A DNA stretch of 64,000 nt, taken from positions 124,001 through 188,000 of the forward strand of contig JAWLAB010000004.1 in the NCBI GenBank assembly GCA_041395665.1. The letters run 5' to 3'. Every line of letters begins with the position of its first letter. Within the stretch, counting starts at the first letter, position 1. The position numbers and the translations under genes were made by a program. The notes beneath the pieces are model-generated. The model was given only the letters and a program-made list of their open reading frames with translations, did not search any database and had not been told where the DNA came from. The stretch comes from Pseudomonadales bacterium (lineage in GTDB: Bacteria > Pseudomonadota > Gammaproteobacteria > Pseudomonadales > UBA7239). Positions 23,115-34,412 of this stretch are shown in pieces.

Positions 23115-25115
23115 TTATCGCCCCGCATGCGTCTGCACCAACTCGCGAATCACAAAACGCGCTGGCGCCAGCGCCTGTTGAATTTCGCGCGGCAGGGGTC
23201 GCGGCTCGTGCAGCATTTGTGCGGCTAACAATTCTGCGGCGAGAGGAATGTAGCAAAGCCCGCGCCCGCCAAATCCTGTCAAAAGCCATAAACCATCTAC
23301 ATAACTGCCTGCTTGATTGATCACGGCTTTCGCGTTGTGGCGCAACTTTGCATAGTGCTGCAAGAAAATATCGCGATTTGGCAGTGCGCCTACCATCGGC
23401 AAATGATCGGGTGTTGTGCAGCGCAGTGCCGCGCGACCTTGTAGTTCGATATTGTTCCAGTGCTCGTGCAATGCAGGAGAAATATCGCGCAGTAAATTCA
23501 GATTGTGTTGCTGCTCGTTGAGTCGTAACTCGGCGCTGGTATCGTCCGGCACAAAACTCGCACCGAGACAGTGTTGCTGCTGGTGTGCAGGCGTGAGATA
23601 GCCTTCATCGCAAACAACGCAGCGCAATGTCTGGCTTATTTTCGAGGCGGGAAGTGTGGTGATTTGCCCGCGCACTGCGCGCAGTGGCAGCCATTGTGTT
23701 TGTGAAAAACGCGCAGAGGCTTGTGCGCAAGCAATAACAAGGTGCGCGCTGGCATCAATCAAGTTTTTTTGTGAGTCAAACAGTTCCCATGTCGTTTGCT
23801 CGCGCTGGATGTCGCTGATAGTGCAATCAAAACGCGTTTCAATCATTGGATGGTCGAGTAGTTTTTTGCATAACCGTTGTGGGTCTATCCAGCCTGATTG
23901 TGGCAACCACCAGCCGCCGCGTGTGAGTGCAATACCGCTTTTTTTGGATGCTTCTTTGCCGTCAATCCAATGCGCGAACTCTGGGTTGTTGGATAAAAAA
24001 TGTGCGAGGTTTTGATCGTGTTTTTCTGTAAGTTGTAGTAAGCCGCAAGCAGAAAATACATCGCGCAGTGCAGGTTGCTGATAGTGGCGCAACGCGTATT
24101 GCAAACTGCTGATGCCAAACTGCGTCAAAACAGCGTTGTTGGCAGAGAGTTTGGTGTACAGCGCGCCCTGTGGGTTACCGGAGGCTTCTTGCGCTGGGGC
24201 TGCGTGTTGATCAATCACTGTGACGCGGATATTGCGTGCAGCCAAAGTGCGTGCGATATGGCATCCCGCTAGCCCTGCGCCAATCACAATCACGCGTTCT
24301 GGTTTTGTTTGAATGTTGCTATGGCTTAGCCACGGCGTTTCTGGTTGTAAAAATAGCGTTGATTTTTTTTCGATCAATGTCGCGGTGAGCATTTCGCGTT
24401 TTCGACCGTAGCCTGCCACTTTGGCAACAGAAAATCCAAGCGTAGTTAATTCGCGGCGCACTTGTCCTACGGCAGTGAATGTTGCGAGTGTTGTGCCTAC
24501 TTTGGATAAGGCAGCTATTTGAGTGAGCAGTGTGTCTTGCCACAGTTGCGGGTTTTTTGCTGGTGCAAAGCCATCCAAAAACCACGCATCAACAGCCCAA
24601 GGATCATTTTCTATAACAGCGTTTTGTGCGTCAGCTAATTGCGGCAGTGTTTCATTGGCATCGCCCAACAACAATAAAAGCGTGATGCGACCGTTAGCAA
24701 GTTTTACGCTGTGAAAGCCAGGTGTCAGCGCGGGATAGTTCAGCAGCAACTCATCAGACAGTGGTTTTATTTCGCTCCAGTGTGAAAGTGCGTGCGATAA
24801 ATCTGGCTGAGTGAGTGGATGTAATTCAGTGGAAATAAAAAAAAGCTGCGCATCTTTAGGTGCTGTTTCTAGCCAAAGTTGCCAAGCGAGTAAAAAATTT
24901 AACCCCGTGCCAAAGCCGGTTTCGCCAATCACAAAAATGGATTTTTCTGACAGTTGCTGCCAGCGTTCGCGCAACTGATTGCTTGCTAAAAAAACATGGA
25001 GCGATTCATCTAAACCGTTATCGCGCGAGAAATAAATATCGCCAAAATCCACAGCTTCGGGTGTGTCATTTTGCCAATGCAGCTTTGCAGGAATGAGCGG
25101 TTGTCGTATCGACAT
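23115..25115 (-). CDS. mnmC: tRNA 5-methylaminomethyl-2-thiouridine biosynthesis bifunctional protein MnmC
   Basis: 666 aa, acting at wobble U34. The N-terminal part (about residues 1-250) is the SAM-dependent methyltransferase (motif GETGFGTGLNFLLAW). The C-terminal part is the FAD-dependent oxidoreductase that removes the carboxymethyl group (motif VIVIGAGLAGCHIA). Both domains are complete. It lies about 25 bases after holA on the same strand. Confidence 0.95.
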   Translation of the reverse strand: MSIRQPLIPAKLHWQNDTPEAVDFGDIYFSRDNGLDESLHVFLASNQLRERWQQLSEKSIFVIGETGFGTGLNFLLAWQLWLETAPKDAQLFFISTELHPLTQPDLSHALSHWSEIKPLSDELLLNYPALTPGFHSVKLANGRITLLLLLGDANETLPQLADAQNAVIENDPWAVDAWFLDGFAPAKNPQLWQDTLLTQIAALSKVGTTLATFTAVGQVRRELTTLGFSVAKVAGYGRKREMLTATLIEKKSTLFLQPETPWLSHSNIQTKPERVIVIGAGLAGCHIARTLAARNIRVTVIDQHAAPAQEASGNPQGALYTKLSANNAVLTQFGISSLQYALRHYQQPALRDVFSACGLLQLTEKHDQNLAHFLSNNPEFAHWIDGKEASKKSGIALTRGGWWLPQSGWIDPQRLCKKLLDHPMIETRFDCTISDIQREQTTWELFDSQKNLIDASAHLVIACAQASARFSQTQWLPLRAVRGQITTLPASKISQTLRCVVCDEGYLTPAHQQQHCLGASFVPDDTSAELRLNEQQHNLNLLRDISPALHEHWNNIELQGRAALRCTTPDHLPMVGALPNRDIFLQHYAKLRHNAKAVINQAGSYVDGLWLLTGFGGRGLCYIPLAAELLAAQMLHEPRPLPREIQQALAPARFVIRELVQTHAGR

Positions 25116-25139
25116 GTTTCGGTAAGGAGAAATAATTTG

Positions 25140-26150
25140 TTACAGCGGCGTTGCTGTTTGCCCACAGACAAGTAGACACAGCGACTCCATGACATCCCAT
25201 GGGTCGCGGCCAGTCATGCCCTTAACAGACTGATCAACCTGTGCCATGCACTGTACGATTTGGCGTGTATGTGCAGGCTTTAAGCGTTGTAGTGCACGAT
25301 TAAATACAGGCTGGCGTTTTTCCCATACACCCAATTGTCGCATCACATTGTTTGCTGATACACCGTTGGCAATCATCTCACCGGCTGTCGCCAACTGGCG
25401 CAGTTCGCGTGTTAATGCACCCAATACTGCCAGTGCATTGCTACCTTCTTGTTTCAGTGTGTACAAGATTTTTAGGGCGTACGCAGTGTCACCATTGAGC
25501 AGCGCATCATTGAGCGTAAAAATATCGTAATGCGCGTGATCGCCCGCACTGGCTTCAACTTGTTCTACGCTGATATTGGTTGAGCCAAATTGCAGTGCTA
25601 ATTTTTCAATTTCTTGTGTGGCAGCGAGTAGATTGCCTTCGGTGCGTTCGACTAACAAATTGAGTGCATCCGGCGATAAAGCAAGAGATTTTTTGCGCGC
25701 ACGATCAGCGAGCCACTGTGGAAAACGCGCTTGATCCAGCGGTGTAATGGGTACAAAAGCGCAAGCTTGTTCCATCGCTTTGAACCACTGCGTTTTTTGG
25801 CTGGCGCTCTCAACTTTGTCGGTGTAGATCAACAGCAGGCTGTCACTGCTGGGGCGTTCTAAATATTCCAAGAGCAACGCGTGGTCTAATTTGCTCACTG
25901 AAGTGCGAATATCAATCAAACAGCGATCGGCGAACAGTGAAAGCGCGTTAGCTTCAGCAATCACTTCCTGCCACTGATCTTTTTTTTCAGGGTAAAAAAC
26001 TTTGCGTTCCGTGTAGCCTTGTTTTAGTGCTGCTGCACGAACGGTGTCACAAGCTTCCTGTGCAAGTAGGGGTTCGTCGCCAGCAATCCAGTACAGAGCA
26101 GCTGGCGATTTTTCTAACTGTTGCGCCAGTCTTTCAGGGTAGATGCGCAC
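25140..26150 (-). CDS. holA: DNA polymerase III delta subunit
   Basis: 336 aa clamp-loader subunit that opens the beta clamp. The N-terminus (ALYWIAGDEPLLAQEA) and the order leuS-lptE-holA identify it. The start is GTG 26150. No separate catalytic motif is expected because delta lacks ATPase activity. Confidence 0.92.
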   Translation of the reverse strand: MRIYPERLAQQLEKSPAALYWIAGDEPLLAQEACDTVRAAALKQGYTERKVFYPEKKDQWQEVIAEANALSLFADRCLIDIRTSVSKLDHALLLEYLERPSSDSLLLIYTDKVESASQKTQWFKAMEQACAFVPITPLDQARFPQWLADRARKKSLALSPDALNLLVERTEGNLLAATQEIEKLALQFGSTNISVEQVEASAGDHAHYDIFTLNDALLNGDTAYALKILYTLKQEGSNALAVLGALTRELRQLATAGEMIANGVSANNVMRQLGVWEKRQPVFNRALQRLKPAHTRQIVQCMAQVDQSVKGMTGRDPWDVMESLCLLVCGQTATPL

Positions 26151-26167
26151 AAGTTCGATTCAAAAAA

Positions 26168-26662
26168 TTACTTTTTTTCGCCAACTAAATAGTTGACGCG
26201 GCGAAGGATGTTAATGGCAAGTTCTTCATACGCTTCTTTTTTGATTAAGCTTGCCTCACGGTCCGTAGCCAGTCTGCGATTATTGCTGGGCTCGTAGGTG
26301 CGAACGACGCGTTCGGAGTTAGGCGGGATAATGGTTTCGCCTTGCGCGTTGGTGACAGTAAAACGAACAATCAATTCTATTTCGAACATGGCGGCGTTGA
26401 TGTTGTCGTTGTAAGCCAACAAGTTTTGGCGCAACTCTTGGTCGATGATGGTCAGTGTTAGGCCGCTTGCATCGCCTTCTTTAATTTTTTGTCGTTGCAT
26501 TTCTTTGCGTAAAGAGCGTTCCATTTCGCCGTAGGCTTGGCCTGAAAGAAGATTCAGTGATTGGATGTTGGCGACAGACTCATTGCTGCCACGCAAATGC
26601 CAGCCACAACCCGTGATGAAGAGTGAGCAGAGTGCGAGAGCGATTAAGTGACGGATTTTCAT
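26168..26662 (-). CDS. lptE: LPS assembly lipoprotein LptE
   Basis: 164 aa outer-membrane lipoprotein that plugs the LptD barrel for LPS export. The lipobox is ITGCGWHLRG (Cys at residue 20), and GWHLRG is characteristic. It begins three bases after the leuS stop and is followed by holA. Confidence 0.93.
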   Translation of the reverse strand: MKIRHLIALALCSLFITGCGWHLRGSNESVANIQSLNLLSGQAYGEMERSLRKEMQRQKIKEGDASGLTLTIIDQELRQNLLAYNDNINAAMFEIELIVRFTVTNAQGETIIPPNSERVVRTYEPSNNRRLATDREASLIKKEAYEELAINILRRVNYLVGEKK

Positions 26663-26665
26663 GTG

Positions 26666-29056
26666 TTATCCCACGACGATGTTGAGCAGTTTTCCTGGAA
26701 CAAAGATCACTTTGCGGATTTCTTTGTCATCGATAAATTTTTTAACATTTTCATTTTGGCGTGCAGCAGTTTCAGCGTCAGCTTGTGTTGCGTTAGGTGC
26801 AACGGTAATCGTGCCGCGCAGCTTGCCATTCACTTGTACCGCCAACTCAATGCTGGTTTTGGCCAGTGCCGCAGTATCTACGACCGGCCAAGCCGTGTCG
26901 ATCACCGTATCGGCATGGCCGAGTGCTTGCCACAAATAGTGCGCAATGTGTGGCGCTACCGGAGCCAACAACAACACAGCGGTTTCTAGAGCCTCGTGTT
27001 CTACCGCAAGCGTCTGGGCGTTGCTGCGATCCGTGATTTTGTAGATATCGTTCAGCAATTCCATCACTGCTGCAATTGCAGTGTTGAAGGTCAGGCGATC
27101 ACCGTAATCACTACTTACTTTGGCGATGGTTTCGTGTGTTTTTCGGCGCAGGGCTTTTTGTTGCTCATCCAAGGCATTGGCGTCAATGGTTGTGATCGCG
27201 CCACTAGCTTGTGTGTGCGTAAACACCGCGCGCCACAAACGCTTCAAGAAACGGTGCGCGCCTTCAACGCCGGCATCGCTCCATTCCAATGATTGCTCTG
27301 GCGGTGCGGCAAACATGATGAACAAACGCACGGTGTCGGCGCCGTATTGTTCAATCAAAGCTTGCGGATCAACCGTGTTGCCTTTGGATTTCGACATCTT
27401 GCTGCCGTCTTTCAATACCATGCCTTGGCAGAGCAGGCGCTGAAACGGTTCGTCGCATTGCACCAAACCTTCATCGCGCATCAATTTGTGAAAAAAGCGC
27501 GCGTACAACAAATGCAAAATCGCGTGTTCGATACCGCCAATGTATTGATCCACCGGCAGCCAATAATTAGCGGCGTTGGGATCCAACATGCCGTCTTGGA
27601 AATTCGGGCAGGTGTAACGCGCGTAATACCAAGACGATTCCATGAAAGTGTCGAAGGTATCGGTTTCGTGTTCGACAGCTTTTCCGTCGAGTGAAGTTTT
27701 ACGCCATCCGCGGGTTGATGGGCGAGTTTACGCCATCCATCACCACTTCTTCTGGCATAACAGGCAGGCGATTCAGCGGCACAGGAATTTCGCCGCCTTT
27801 CCGGGCAAATTGAAAAACGGGATGGGTGCGCCCCAATAGCGTTGTGCGGATACACCCCAGTCGCGCAAACGATAATTCAGCGTGATGCGGCCTTTGCCCA
27901 AACTTTCTAAGCGGGTGGCGATGGCATCGAACGCAGCATCAAAATCTAAACCATCGAAATCACCCGAGTTGATCAGGATGCCTTTTTCAGTAAAAGCAGC
28001 GGTAGCAATATCGCAAGGCGCATACCATTGGGTGTGATGACTTGCTCCAATCGCATTATTTTTTTGCAAATTCATAATCGCGCTGATCGTGCAGGCACGC
28101 CATTACCTCGCAGAGCCGTAATCCATCAGCACATAATTGGCGACCACACCGGCACTTCGCGGCCATTGATCGGATGCAGTGCTTTTAAGCCGGTATCGAA
28201 ACCTTTTTTCTCCATTGTTGCCATGTCAGCTTCGGCAACGGATTGCAATTTGCATTCAGCGAGAAATTGTTTCAGTGCCGCATTATTTTCTGCAGCGGCT
28301 TGTGCGATGGGATGTTCTGCCAAAAAACTCATAAAAGTCACGCCCATTAAAGTGTCGGGGCGCGTGGTGTAAATTTCAAGCTGTCGTGACCGGCAATTGT
28401 GTTGCACAAATCAAAACGCATCGTCACGCCGCGCGATTTGCATCCAATTGCGCTGCATGGTTTTCACTTGCTCAGGCCAGTTGGGCAATTTATCCATCGC
28501 AATGTTCAGCGTTCAGTAATTTTGATAAACCATTGTGGAATTTCTTTGCGTCGACCAGCGCGCCAGAGCGCCAGCCGCGCCATCTACTTGTTCATTGGCG
28601 AGTACAGTTTGACAATCAGGATATCAGTGGCCATTTTTTTGTAGACGAGACCCTTTTCATACAGGCGCGTAAAAAACCATTGTTCCCATTTGTAATAATC
28701 AGGGCGGCAGGTGGCAATTTCGCGACCAATCGTAGCCAAAACCCAATGACTGCAATTGCCTTTCATATTCGATATTTTCGTAAGTCCATTTTGCCGGCGC
28801 GGTATTGTTTTTGATCGCCGCATTTTCAGCGGGTAAGCCAATCCCATCCGCGTTGTAAAACATTTTTTGCCCTGCATGCGTTGGAAGCGGCTGATGACAT
28901 CGCCAATCGTGTAATTGCGCACATGCCCCATGTGCAATTTGCCGCTGGGGTAGGGAACATCGACAAAAACTTTTTTCTTGCTGTGGTCTTCGTGACAGAA
29001 GCTGCTCGCGAGAATTGCTGTGCCTCGGCTTCGATGGTGCTGTGATGGTACTGCTC
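26666..29056 (-). pseudogene. leuS: Leucyl-tRNA synthetase, broken by several frameshifts
   Basis: The C-terminal 325 residues (26666-27643) read cleanly and include SSWYYARYTCPNF and the KMSKS-type SKMSKSKGN. Upstream pieces are found in changing frames: NYRLRDWGVSAQRYWGAPIP near 27.85 kb, the editing domain with YTTRPDTLMGV near 28.35 kb, and the HIGH region PYPSGKLHMGHVRNYTIGD near 28.95 kb. The N-terminal EQYHHSTIEAEAQQF ends at about 29056, and no start codon can be set. Because leuS is essential and lies next to lptE-holA as usual, sequencing error is more likely than decay. Confidence 0.88.
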
Positions 29057-29289
29057 GGAGAGGGCTGGGGGTGCGGTGCGGTCTCGGTCAGGTTACGTTG
29101 GAGGAATGGTTAAGAGGCGATTATAGAGGATTGTGCTCGCGAGAGCAGATGGTCGCGTTTATGCTCGGATAACAACAGGGTATGGGATATGCACAATCAG
29201 CAATCGCGTTCTAGCGGCGTGTCCTGTGCAGCACGGTGCTATTTTCTTTCCGCTTCGCATTGCGTATAGGTGATATGACCGTGACATTC

Positions 29290-30947
29290 CGCGGATGTTT
29301 ACGCCGCCACCATCATGTCGGCTTTTATGTTGGGCATGGGGGTGGGGAGTTTGGTAGGCGGTTATTTGGCCGGTAGGCTCAGAGCCCTTTCGTTGTTTGT
29401 TGTGGTTTGCTGCGGCAAAACTGGTGATTGGTTGTTTGCAGTGAGCGCAATGGTTATACGATGTGCTCTATCGTAAACCTTTCCATGCGCTTCGACTGTT
29501 TCACTCGGCGCAGTGTTATTCCTCAGTTTTGCTGCCAACGTTTTGCATGGGCATCATGCCGCTGATCTAAGGTGGCGCGGGTGAAGCCCCAAAATGCGCA
29601 TGGCTGTACGCATTGAATACGCTGGGTGCGGGTTGGTGCGCGGTGGCTTAATTTTGGTCCAATGCATTGAATCAGCTTGCAGATTGGTGCGTTGATCAAT
29701 GCGGCATGTGTGCATTATTGCTGGCTGCAGCGTTCCAGTTGATCGTAGGCGCGGTTCGCAAAATCGAACGGCAGTCAGTTTCTTTTCGCACATGATTGAT
29801 TTACCCCTGTGGATTTGTCGCGGGTTTAAGCAATCGTTTTTTCGCGTGCTGTGATGCTGAAGTCCCTCGTTTATTCGTATTTTACTGCCAATTTTTTAAC
29901 CGGATTGGCGTTGAACTGTGTTGGGTTTATTGTTTGCGACCCAGCCGAACAGCGGTTTTGTTGTTACAGGTGAGCATTGCCAGCTATGCCGTATTGTCTA
30001 TCGCGGCGCTGATACATTTTGTAGATCAGTGGCCATCATTGAGTATTTTGTGTTTTCACACCGATTAATTTGCTTTTGATTTGTTACCACACTTTGTGGC
30101 ACTGTATTTTGTGGTGGTGCCGTTCTTGAACCGCCGACATCCAGCTTCTACAGAAAACAATCTGAATGAATAGGTCTGACGCTCGGCGCCTTCCGCCATG
30201 GGTTCAACACTGGGCGCGATTGTGGTCGGTTTGTTTTCATTACATGGCAGTGCAGGAACAAAATTTTATTGGTATGCTCGCTGTATTGGTTTTGGTAGTG
30301 AAGTGATGCGCTGTGAAAAAGCGGCATCATTATTGCGGGTATCCATGGTGGTTTGGGTTTTTATGGTTTGCCCCAGCAGATGTGCTTGGGCAAACTGCAC
30401 GTCCAATGCGATTTTTGCACGGAAACATTTCGCTTTATTGAGGCAATATCAGCGCGCGCGAACCGCCTTTTTGGAGTTCACACAAAGTGTGCTTATGGGA
30501 TATTCGGCGCTGAGTATGGTGTGCGATGCTGCACCGCTATCGGTTTAGGCTCAGGTAATACCTTGTGCTTCTGGCGTAGGCCAGAATAAAGCAAGTCATT
30601 TCCACGATATTGACGCGATATGCAGCAGAAAGCCGTGCAAAGACACAACGTAGGCGTTAATCTGGCGATGCGCGTGCCTGGTTGAGCGCAGTGATAAAAA
30701 ATCGAATTACGAAACCGATGCCTTGCGCTTTTATGCCGTATGCAGAGCATTTGTTTCCAAAGTATTTTTCGTTGTTGCCGATCATTTTGAAGCCCGGCGG
30801 CTATGCGGTGATTTCCCTGAACATTCAAATTTCGTGAGTGCGTTTCCACACAAATTTTTTATGTTTATCGGCAGCAACGACCGATTGCAATTGATAAGGC
30901 ACAGTCTGTGGGCCAGTGCAGTTTACACCAGTGCGCATCAATCCTGA
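29290..30947 (+). pseudogene. Membrane-bound spermidine-synthase-like protein, heavily frameshifted
   Basis: No single open frame survives, but pieces in order fit the fused multi-membrane spermidine synthase-like family. They are a membrane segment ATIMSAFMLGMGVGSLVGG (about 29310-29370), a later segment near 30.2 kb, the SAM-binding motif GLGSGNT (about 30.55 kb), and the late motif LKPGGYAVISLNIQ (about 30.8 kb). In the soluble family the last two belong to the aminopropyltransferase fold. Boundaries are approximate. Activity cannot be judged. Confidence 0.55.
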
Positions 30948-31002
30948 ACATTGAAACTTCCCAAATTGTGGATCCCACGATTGGACGCACCAGATTTGGA
31001 CA

Positions 31003-32030
31003 TCAATCCGCTATTTGTTTCCCAAAGCATGTTTGAAACGAGTAGTCTCCGTCCATGCCTAAGCTGCCGCGATGGACAATGCCAGCAAGGGCTTGTTCAT
31101 CGAAGCGTGTGATCGGCCGGATGCCGTGACAAAGGTTTGCCCAGCGCGAGTGTGATTGAGTAACCGCCATCGTGCAGTTAGCACTGTGGATCATGCGATA
31201 CGAGCCGCAGGATGATTCAAAACCATTTTTTATTGGTAAGCGTTTTGTAAAGAAGGTTTGGTCCACTGCTTGTCAGCTGCGATGTGCTCAAGGTTGCGTG
31301 GCTCTGTCGCCAGCTCACCCAATTCCAGTGCTGTACGAATGACTTTTGATTGTTGCCACGCGGCCATCAAATTATCGACGGCGCTGCGTGTTGATGCAAA
31401 ACATGCATCAATGGAGAGTATGTCGCGAAATCATCCGGCCGGTGTCCAAACTCGCACATTTCTTGGCAAAATAATGCCTCGTCGCCTATGCGGTTCCCCA
31501 GTGTGCCACGACTGCGGGCAAATACACGTAAGCAGCTGCAGTATGTGATCTTCTCGCGTGTGAAAATCGCGCAGCAATTTAATTTTCTCATTGTTTTGCA
31601 GCGGCGTGTTTTCATCGCAGGCTTGCCCAATTTGCCAGCGGCGTTTGCCAGAAGCTTGCAATAAAAACACATCGTAATAATCAAAGTGCGGTTACGCCGT
31701 TGTGTAGCTCACCATGTGTCATCTAAACGCCAGCGCGGTAAAAATTGAAAATGTTTCAATAGATTTTGTACATCGGGTATCCATTGATCGACGGATTGCA
31801 CCAGCAGTGAATGTGTTGTGGCAGTGTGCAAAACGCTGTTCATCAAAGTATTGTTCACTGAGGTTTGCTGAGCGTCGCTGATTATCGTGCATCGCTATCG
31901 GATTCACAGGCAATGCCAGCGAGATCATCGCCATCAATAATGCCGAGCTTCGGCAATTGCGTATCCGCGTTGTTGTTGCCAATTGTTTCAATAAATTGTG
32001 CGTTAGCGGCCGTAATGAGATGGATGGCAT
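31003..32030 (-). pseudogene. RoxA/YcfD-type ribosomal oxygenase (cupin), frameshifted
   Basis: Pieces match the Fe(II)/2-oxoglutarate oxygenase that hydroxylates an arginine of ribosomal protein L16. The N-terminal half reads openly for about 100 residues, with DGDDLAGIACESDSDARII and FLPRWRLDD. The metal-binding HxD appears in PHFDYYDVFLLQASGKRRW. The later YVYLPAVVAHWGTA suits the second metal histidine. Several indels break the frame, and the C-terminal end at about 31003 is uncertain. ATG 32030 may be the start. Confidence 0.65.
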
Positions 32031-32059
32031 TTGGCCTTTAGAGATCGATGCGTGTTATT

Positions 32060-32640
32060 ATCGAGAAAATGTCATGAATAACGAAGCAGATATTGCAAAA
32101 ATTCTATCCAAAGGTTTATTGCATCACTGCATGGCGGTTGCTGTCAATTGCCCGTGGAGTGCGCCTGCCTGATTTGCTGCGTATGGGTTATGATGCGTTT
32201 GAAATGGATGACCGATCAAAACGCTTAACGCGAGCGGGCATTCACAATACCGCGAAGGTGTGTTCGCAACACTCCAGCGGCGATTGCTTGTATTTGGATC
32301 GCACGACGCGCCTGCTCGGCGCCATTCGCAATCATCAGTCGAGGCTGCCCGGTTTTTTGCGCATCGCAAGGATCATTCCTGAACTCGCCGCTGTGAAAAA
32401 TCCAAATAACGCACTTGGCGTAATCGGCTGGTGTTGTTGGGCTTTCCAGGGTAAATCACCAGCTCAGAGATGGCTGCCCATAACAAATAACTGCCGACTG
32501 TGTGTAGCGTGGAGTCGCTGGTGATAAGCAAACAAGCCGAACGCCATACCGATCAGCAATTTTCACGGTGCGAGATATGTGGTTTCAACATGTCCCGCGC
32601 TAGTTAAGTATCTAAATTATTGTGATGATAAAACCGTTGC
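32060..32640. other. Stretch with no resolvable gene
   Basis: Short open stretches exist on both strands but none reads as a protein I can name. One plus-strand piece near 32.17-32.23 kb (LPDLLRMGYDAFEMDD) faintly recalls the end of DUF934 proteins, which is too weak to call. The stretch lies inside the indel-rich block. Confidence 0.5.
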
Positions 32641-32662
32641 CGATTAAAAATGTTCCGCGTAA

Positions 32663-32900
32663 TCAATCCAATATTGCCGCCGCTACATCAAAACGCCCTT
32701 GTCCGACATAAATGCCAGCGTGATCGGGCTTGCTGCACGCTATAACTACGAGTGGTGAAGGTTGTGCTATCACAGTCGGATACGGCAGTGAAACTCATGC
32801 ATTTACCGTACGCGGCAAATGAATATCTGCGCTGTTGAGAAATACGTTGAATGAGCCGCTGCAATCAAAACCACCTTTGCATTCACGCCAGCCCACACTT
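32663..32900 (-). pseudogene. NlpC/P60-type cysteine peptidase fragment
   Basis: On the minus strand GGFDCSGSFNVFLNSADIHLP carries the catalytic Cys context of NlpC/P60 domains, and DHAGIYVGQGRF, in a second frame, carries the His context. Between them the frame is broken. These enzymes cut peptidoglycan peptides. The N-terminus is missing: a terminator lies 70 bases upstream of the fragment. Only a corrupted remnant can be described. Confidence 0.55.
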
Positions 32901-32967
32901 GTTGCATGCGCCAAAGGCCACTTGCTGGCTTGCGGAGACAGTTTGAACAATAGAAAAATCCGTAATA

Positions 32968-33001
32968 AAAAACCCGCAACTTCTGCGTTGCTGCGGGTTT
33001 T
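32968..33001. terminator. Bidirectional intrinsic terminator
   Basis: AAAACCCGCA and TGCGGGTTTT are perfect reverse complements around a 13-base loop, with T-runs readable both ways. It lies between the NlpC/P60 remnant and the SEL1-repeat gene, both on the minus strand. Confidence 0.75.
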
Positions 33002-33139
33002 GCGGCAATGTCACGTTATTTTTCTTGTGATTTTGTTTCCTGCTTTTTTTTGGCCTTTTAGCAGCCTTTGTTCGGCAATTTTTTAGCCATGCTCTCCTGC
33101 TGGCATTTAGCATGCTGCCCATGTTCAAATGATTTTTAC

Positions 33140-33525
33140 TTAAAGTAGCGCTTTTTTGTAGTTTTGTTTGACGCCTTTGCCATTCTCATACAACAAGCCT
33201 AGTCGGATATTCTTCTTTTGTTTGCTGCGCTTTGGTGATACCAGCTGTGCCGCGGATGCATAGTTTCTGTTTACGCCCAAGCCTGCTTCGTAGATAAGCC
33301 CTAAGTTGAACTGCGGCTTCCTTTTCGCGATTTGAGAAACCAACTTCTGGCGGTTTCGTGATTTGCTGTCGATCACCGCGACCGTTAGGATACGTCAGAC
33401 ACGGCATTCTGTGCAGCAGCATCGCCTTTTTTGGCTTTTGCCATATTGTCGTCAAATGTTTGGTCTGCAAAAGCCAATTGGCAGGTGGCAGCGAGTAAGG
33501 CAATTAAACCGAGTTTGCGAATCAT
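33140..33525 (-). pseudogene. Exported SEL1-repeat protein, frameshifted
   Basis: ATG 33525 has GGAG six bases upstream and begins a clear signal peptide (MIRKLGLIALLAATCQLAFA). The mature part starts DQTFDDNMAKAKKGDAAAQN, typical of SEL1/TPR-like repeats, and is then interrupted. Another frame continues with FNLGLIYEAGLGVNRNYASA and LGLLYENGKGVKQNYKKA, both SEL1 repeats. SEL1 proteins are periplasmic scaffolds; the partner is unknown. Confidence 0.65.
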
Positions 33526-33663
33526 AAACATCTCCGTGTGTGGGTAGGGTAGTGCGTTGGCAAAAAAATACCTGTGTATGGGCTGGCTGTCTACTGATTT
33601 AACGAGACAGGTTATGTGTGAGAAAAATTATTGGGAAGATAGTTCCGCTGCGCTATAAAAATT

Positions 33664-34412
33664 TCAGCAGTTGTTCTTCGCAATCAGAAAAATCGCGCAC
33701 ACAGCCCGCAGTGCGAACGCCTTGTTCAATGGCTGGGTAGCTGTAGGTGTAACAGGCGCCACCCATGCCTTCTTGGCTGGCGAGCAGGTTCGCCCGCTGT
33801 TTTCGACATCGAAAAAGCGCGCCAGCGAAACAAAATAGCCTTTTTGCAAATAAAGGCGGCTTCCAGTTCGTCTAGGTCAGTAAAGTGCTTGGTCGCCCAT
33901 TTGCCGAAGCCGAGAATAAAACGGGGTTGCCAGCAAATTCCTGCGGTTGCGTCAGTTGCAGATCGCGCGCCTGCCACTGAAAAATCTGCACGCCATCGCG
34001 CTGTACGGTGCAGATCGCATCGCGCTGATCAGTTTGATCGGTGATGTGGATATCCCACTGCCGTACGGGGTTGGAGGCAGGAGCGTGCCGAATCGCCATG
34101 ATGGTCAAATCCAACAAGTGCGTGCAGTTGGATGAAGGCGGCATGTGGAAGTTGAGAGTCGCGCAGGCTGGCGTGAATGCTGGTGCCGATGTAGCCTGAT
34201 AGGCTCCACCGCGCCAGGGCAGCTGGTATAGGGGATGCGTTTGGTTTGCGCGTCGATGGCGGTGACGCTCACCATCGTGACTGACCGTGACGGTAAAGCC
34301 GTGGTTGGTGTCTTCCAACGCAAACACAGCGCCTGCGCGCTGCTCCAGTCAATGGCGGCGGTAAGTGCCTTTGCCGTAGTTGGGATTGCGTGGGATAGTC
34401 GGGGAGTGCCAT
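33664..34412 (-). pseudogene. DUF2889-like protein, frameshifted
   Basis: Pieces in shifting frames fit DUF2889: FALEDTNHGFTVTVSHDGE, then TSCPGAVEPIRL, then NCTHLLDLTIMAIRHAP and QIFQWQARDLQLTQPQEFAG. The CPGA motif and the Cys-Thr-His-Leu motif are the recognisable marks. ATG 34412 may be the start (MALPDYP). Function of the family is not known. It is the last gene of the indel-rich block. Confidence 0.55.

Noticed and set aside
32060..32640. DUF934-like gene
   Set aside because: Only one short stretch is reminiscent of the family and the rest cannot be aligned by eye.
26666..34412. True gene decay (pseudogene graveyard) across the block
   Set aside because: leuS is essential and flanking genes are intact; homopolymer breaks elsewhere in the window point to data error instead. 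Kept open as an alternative only if a second leuS exists.
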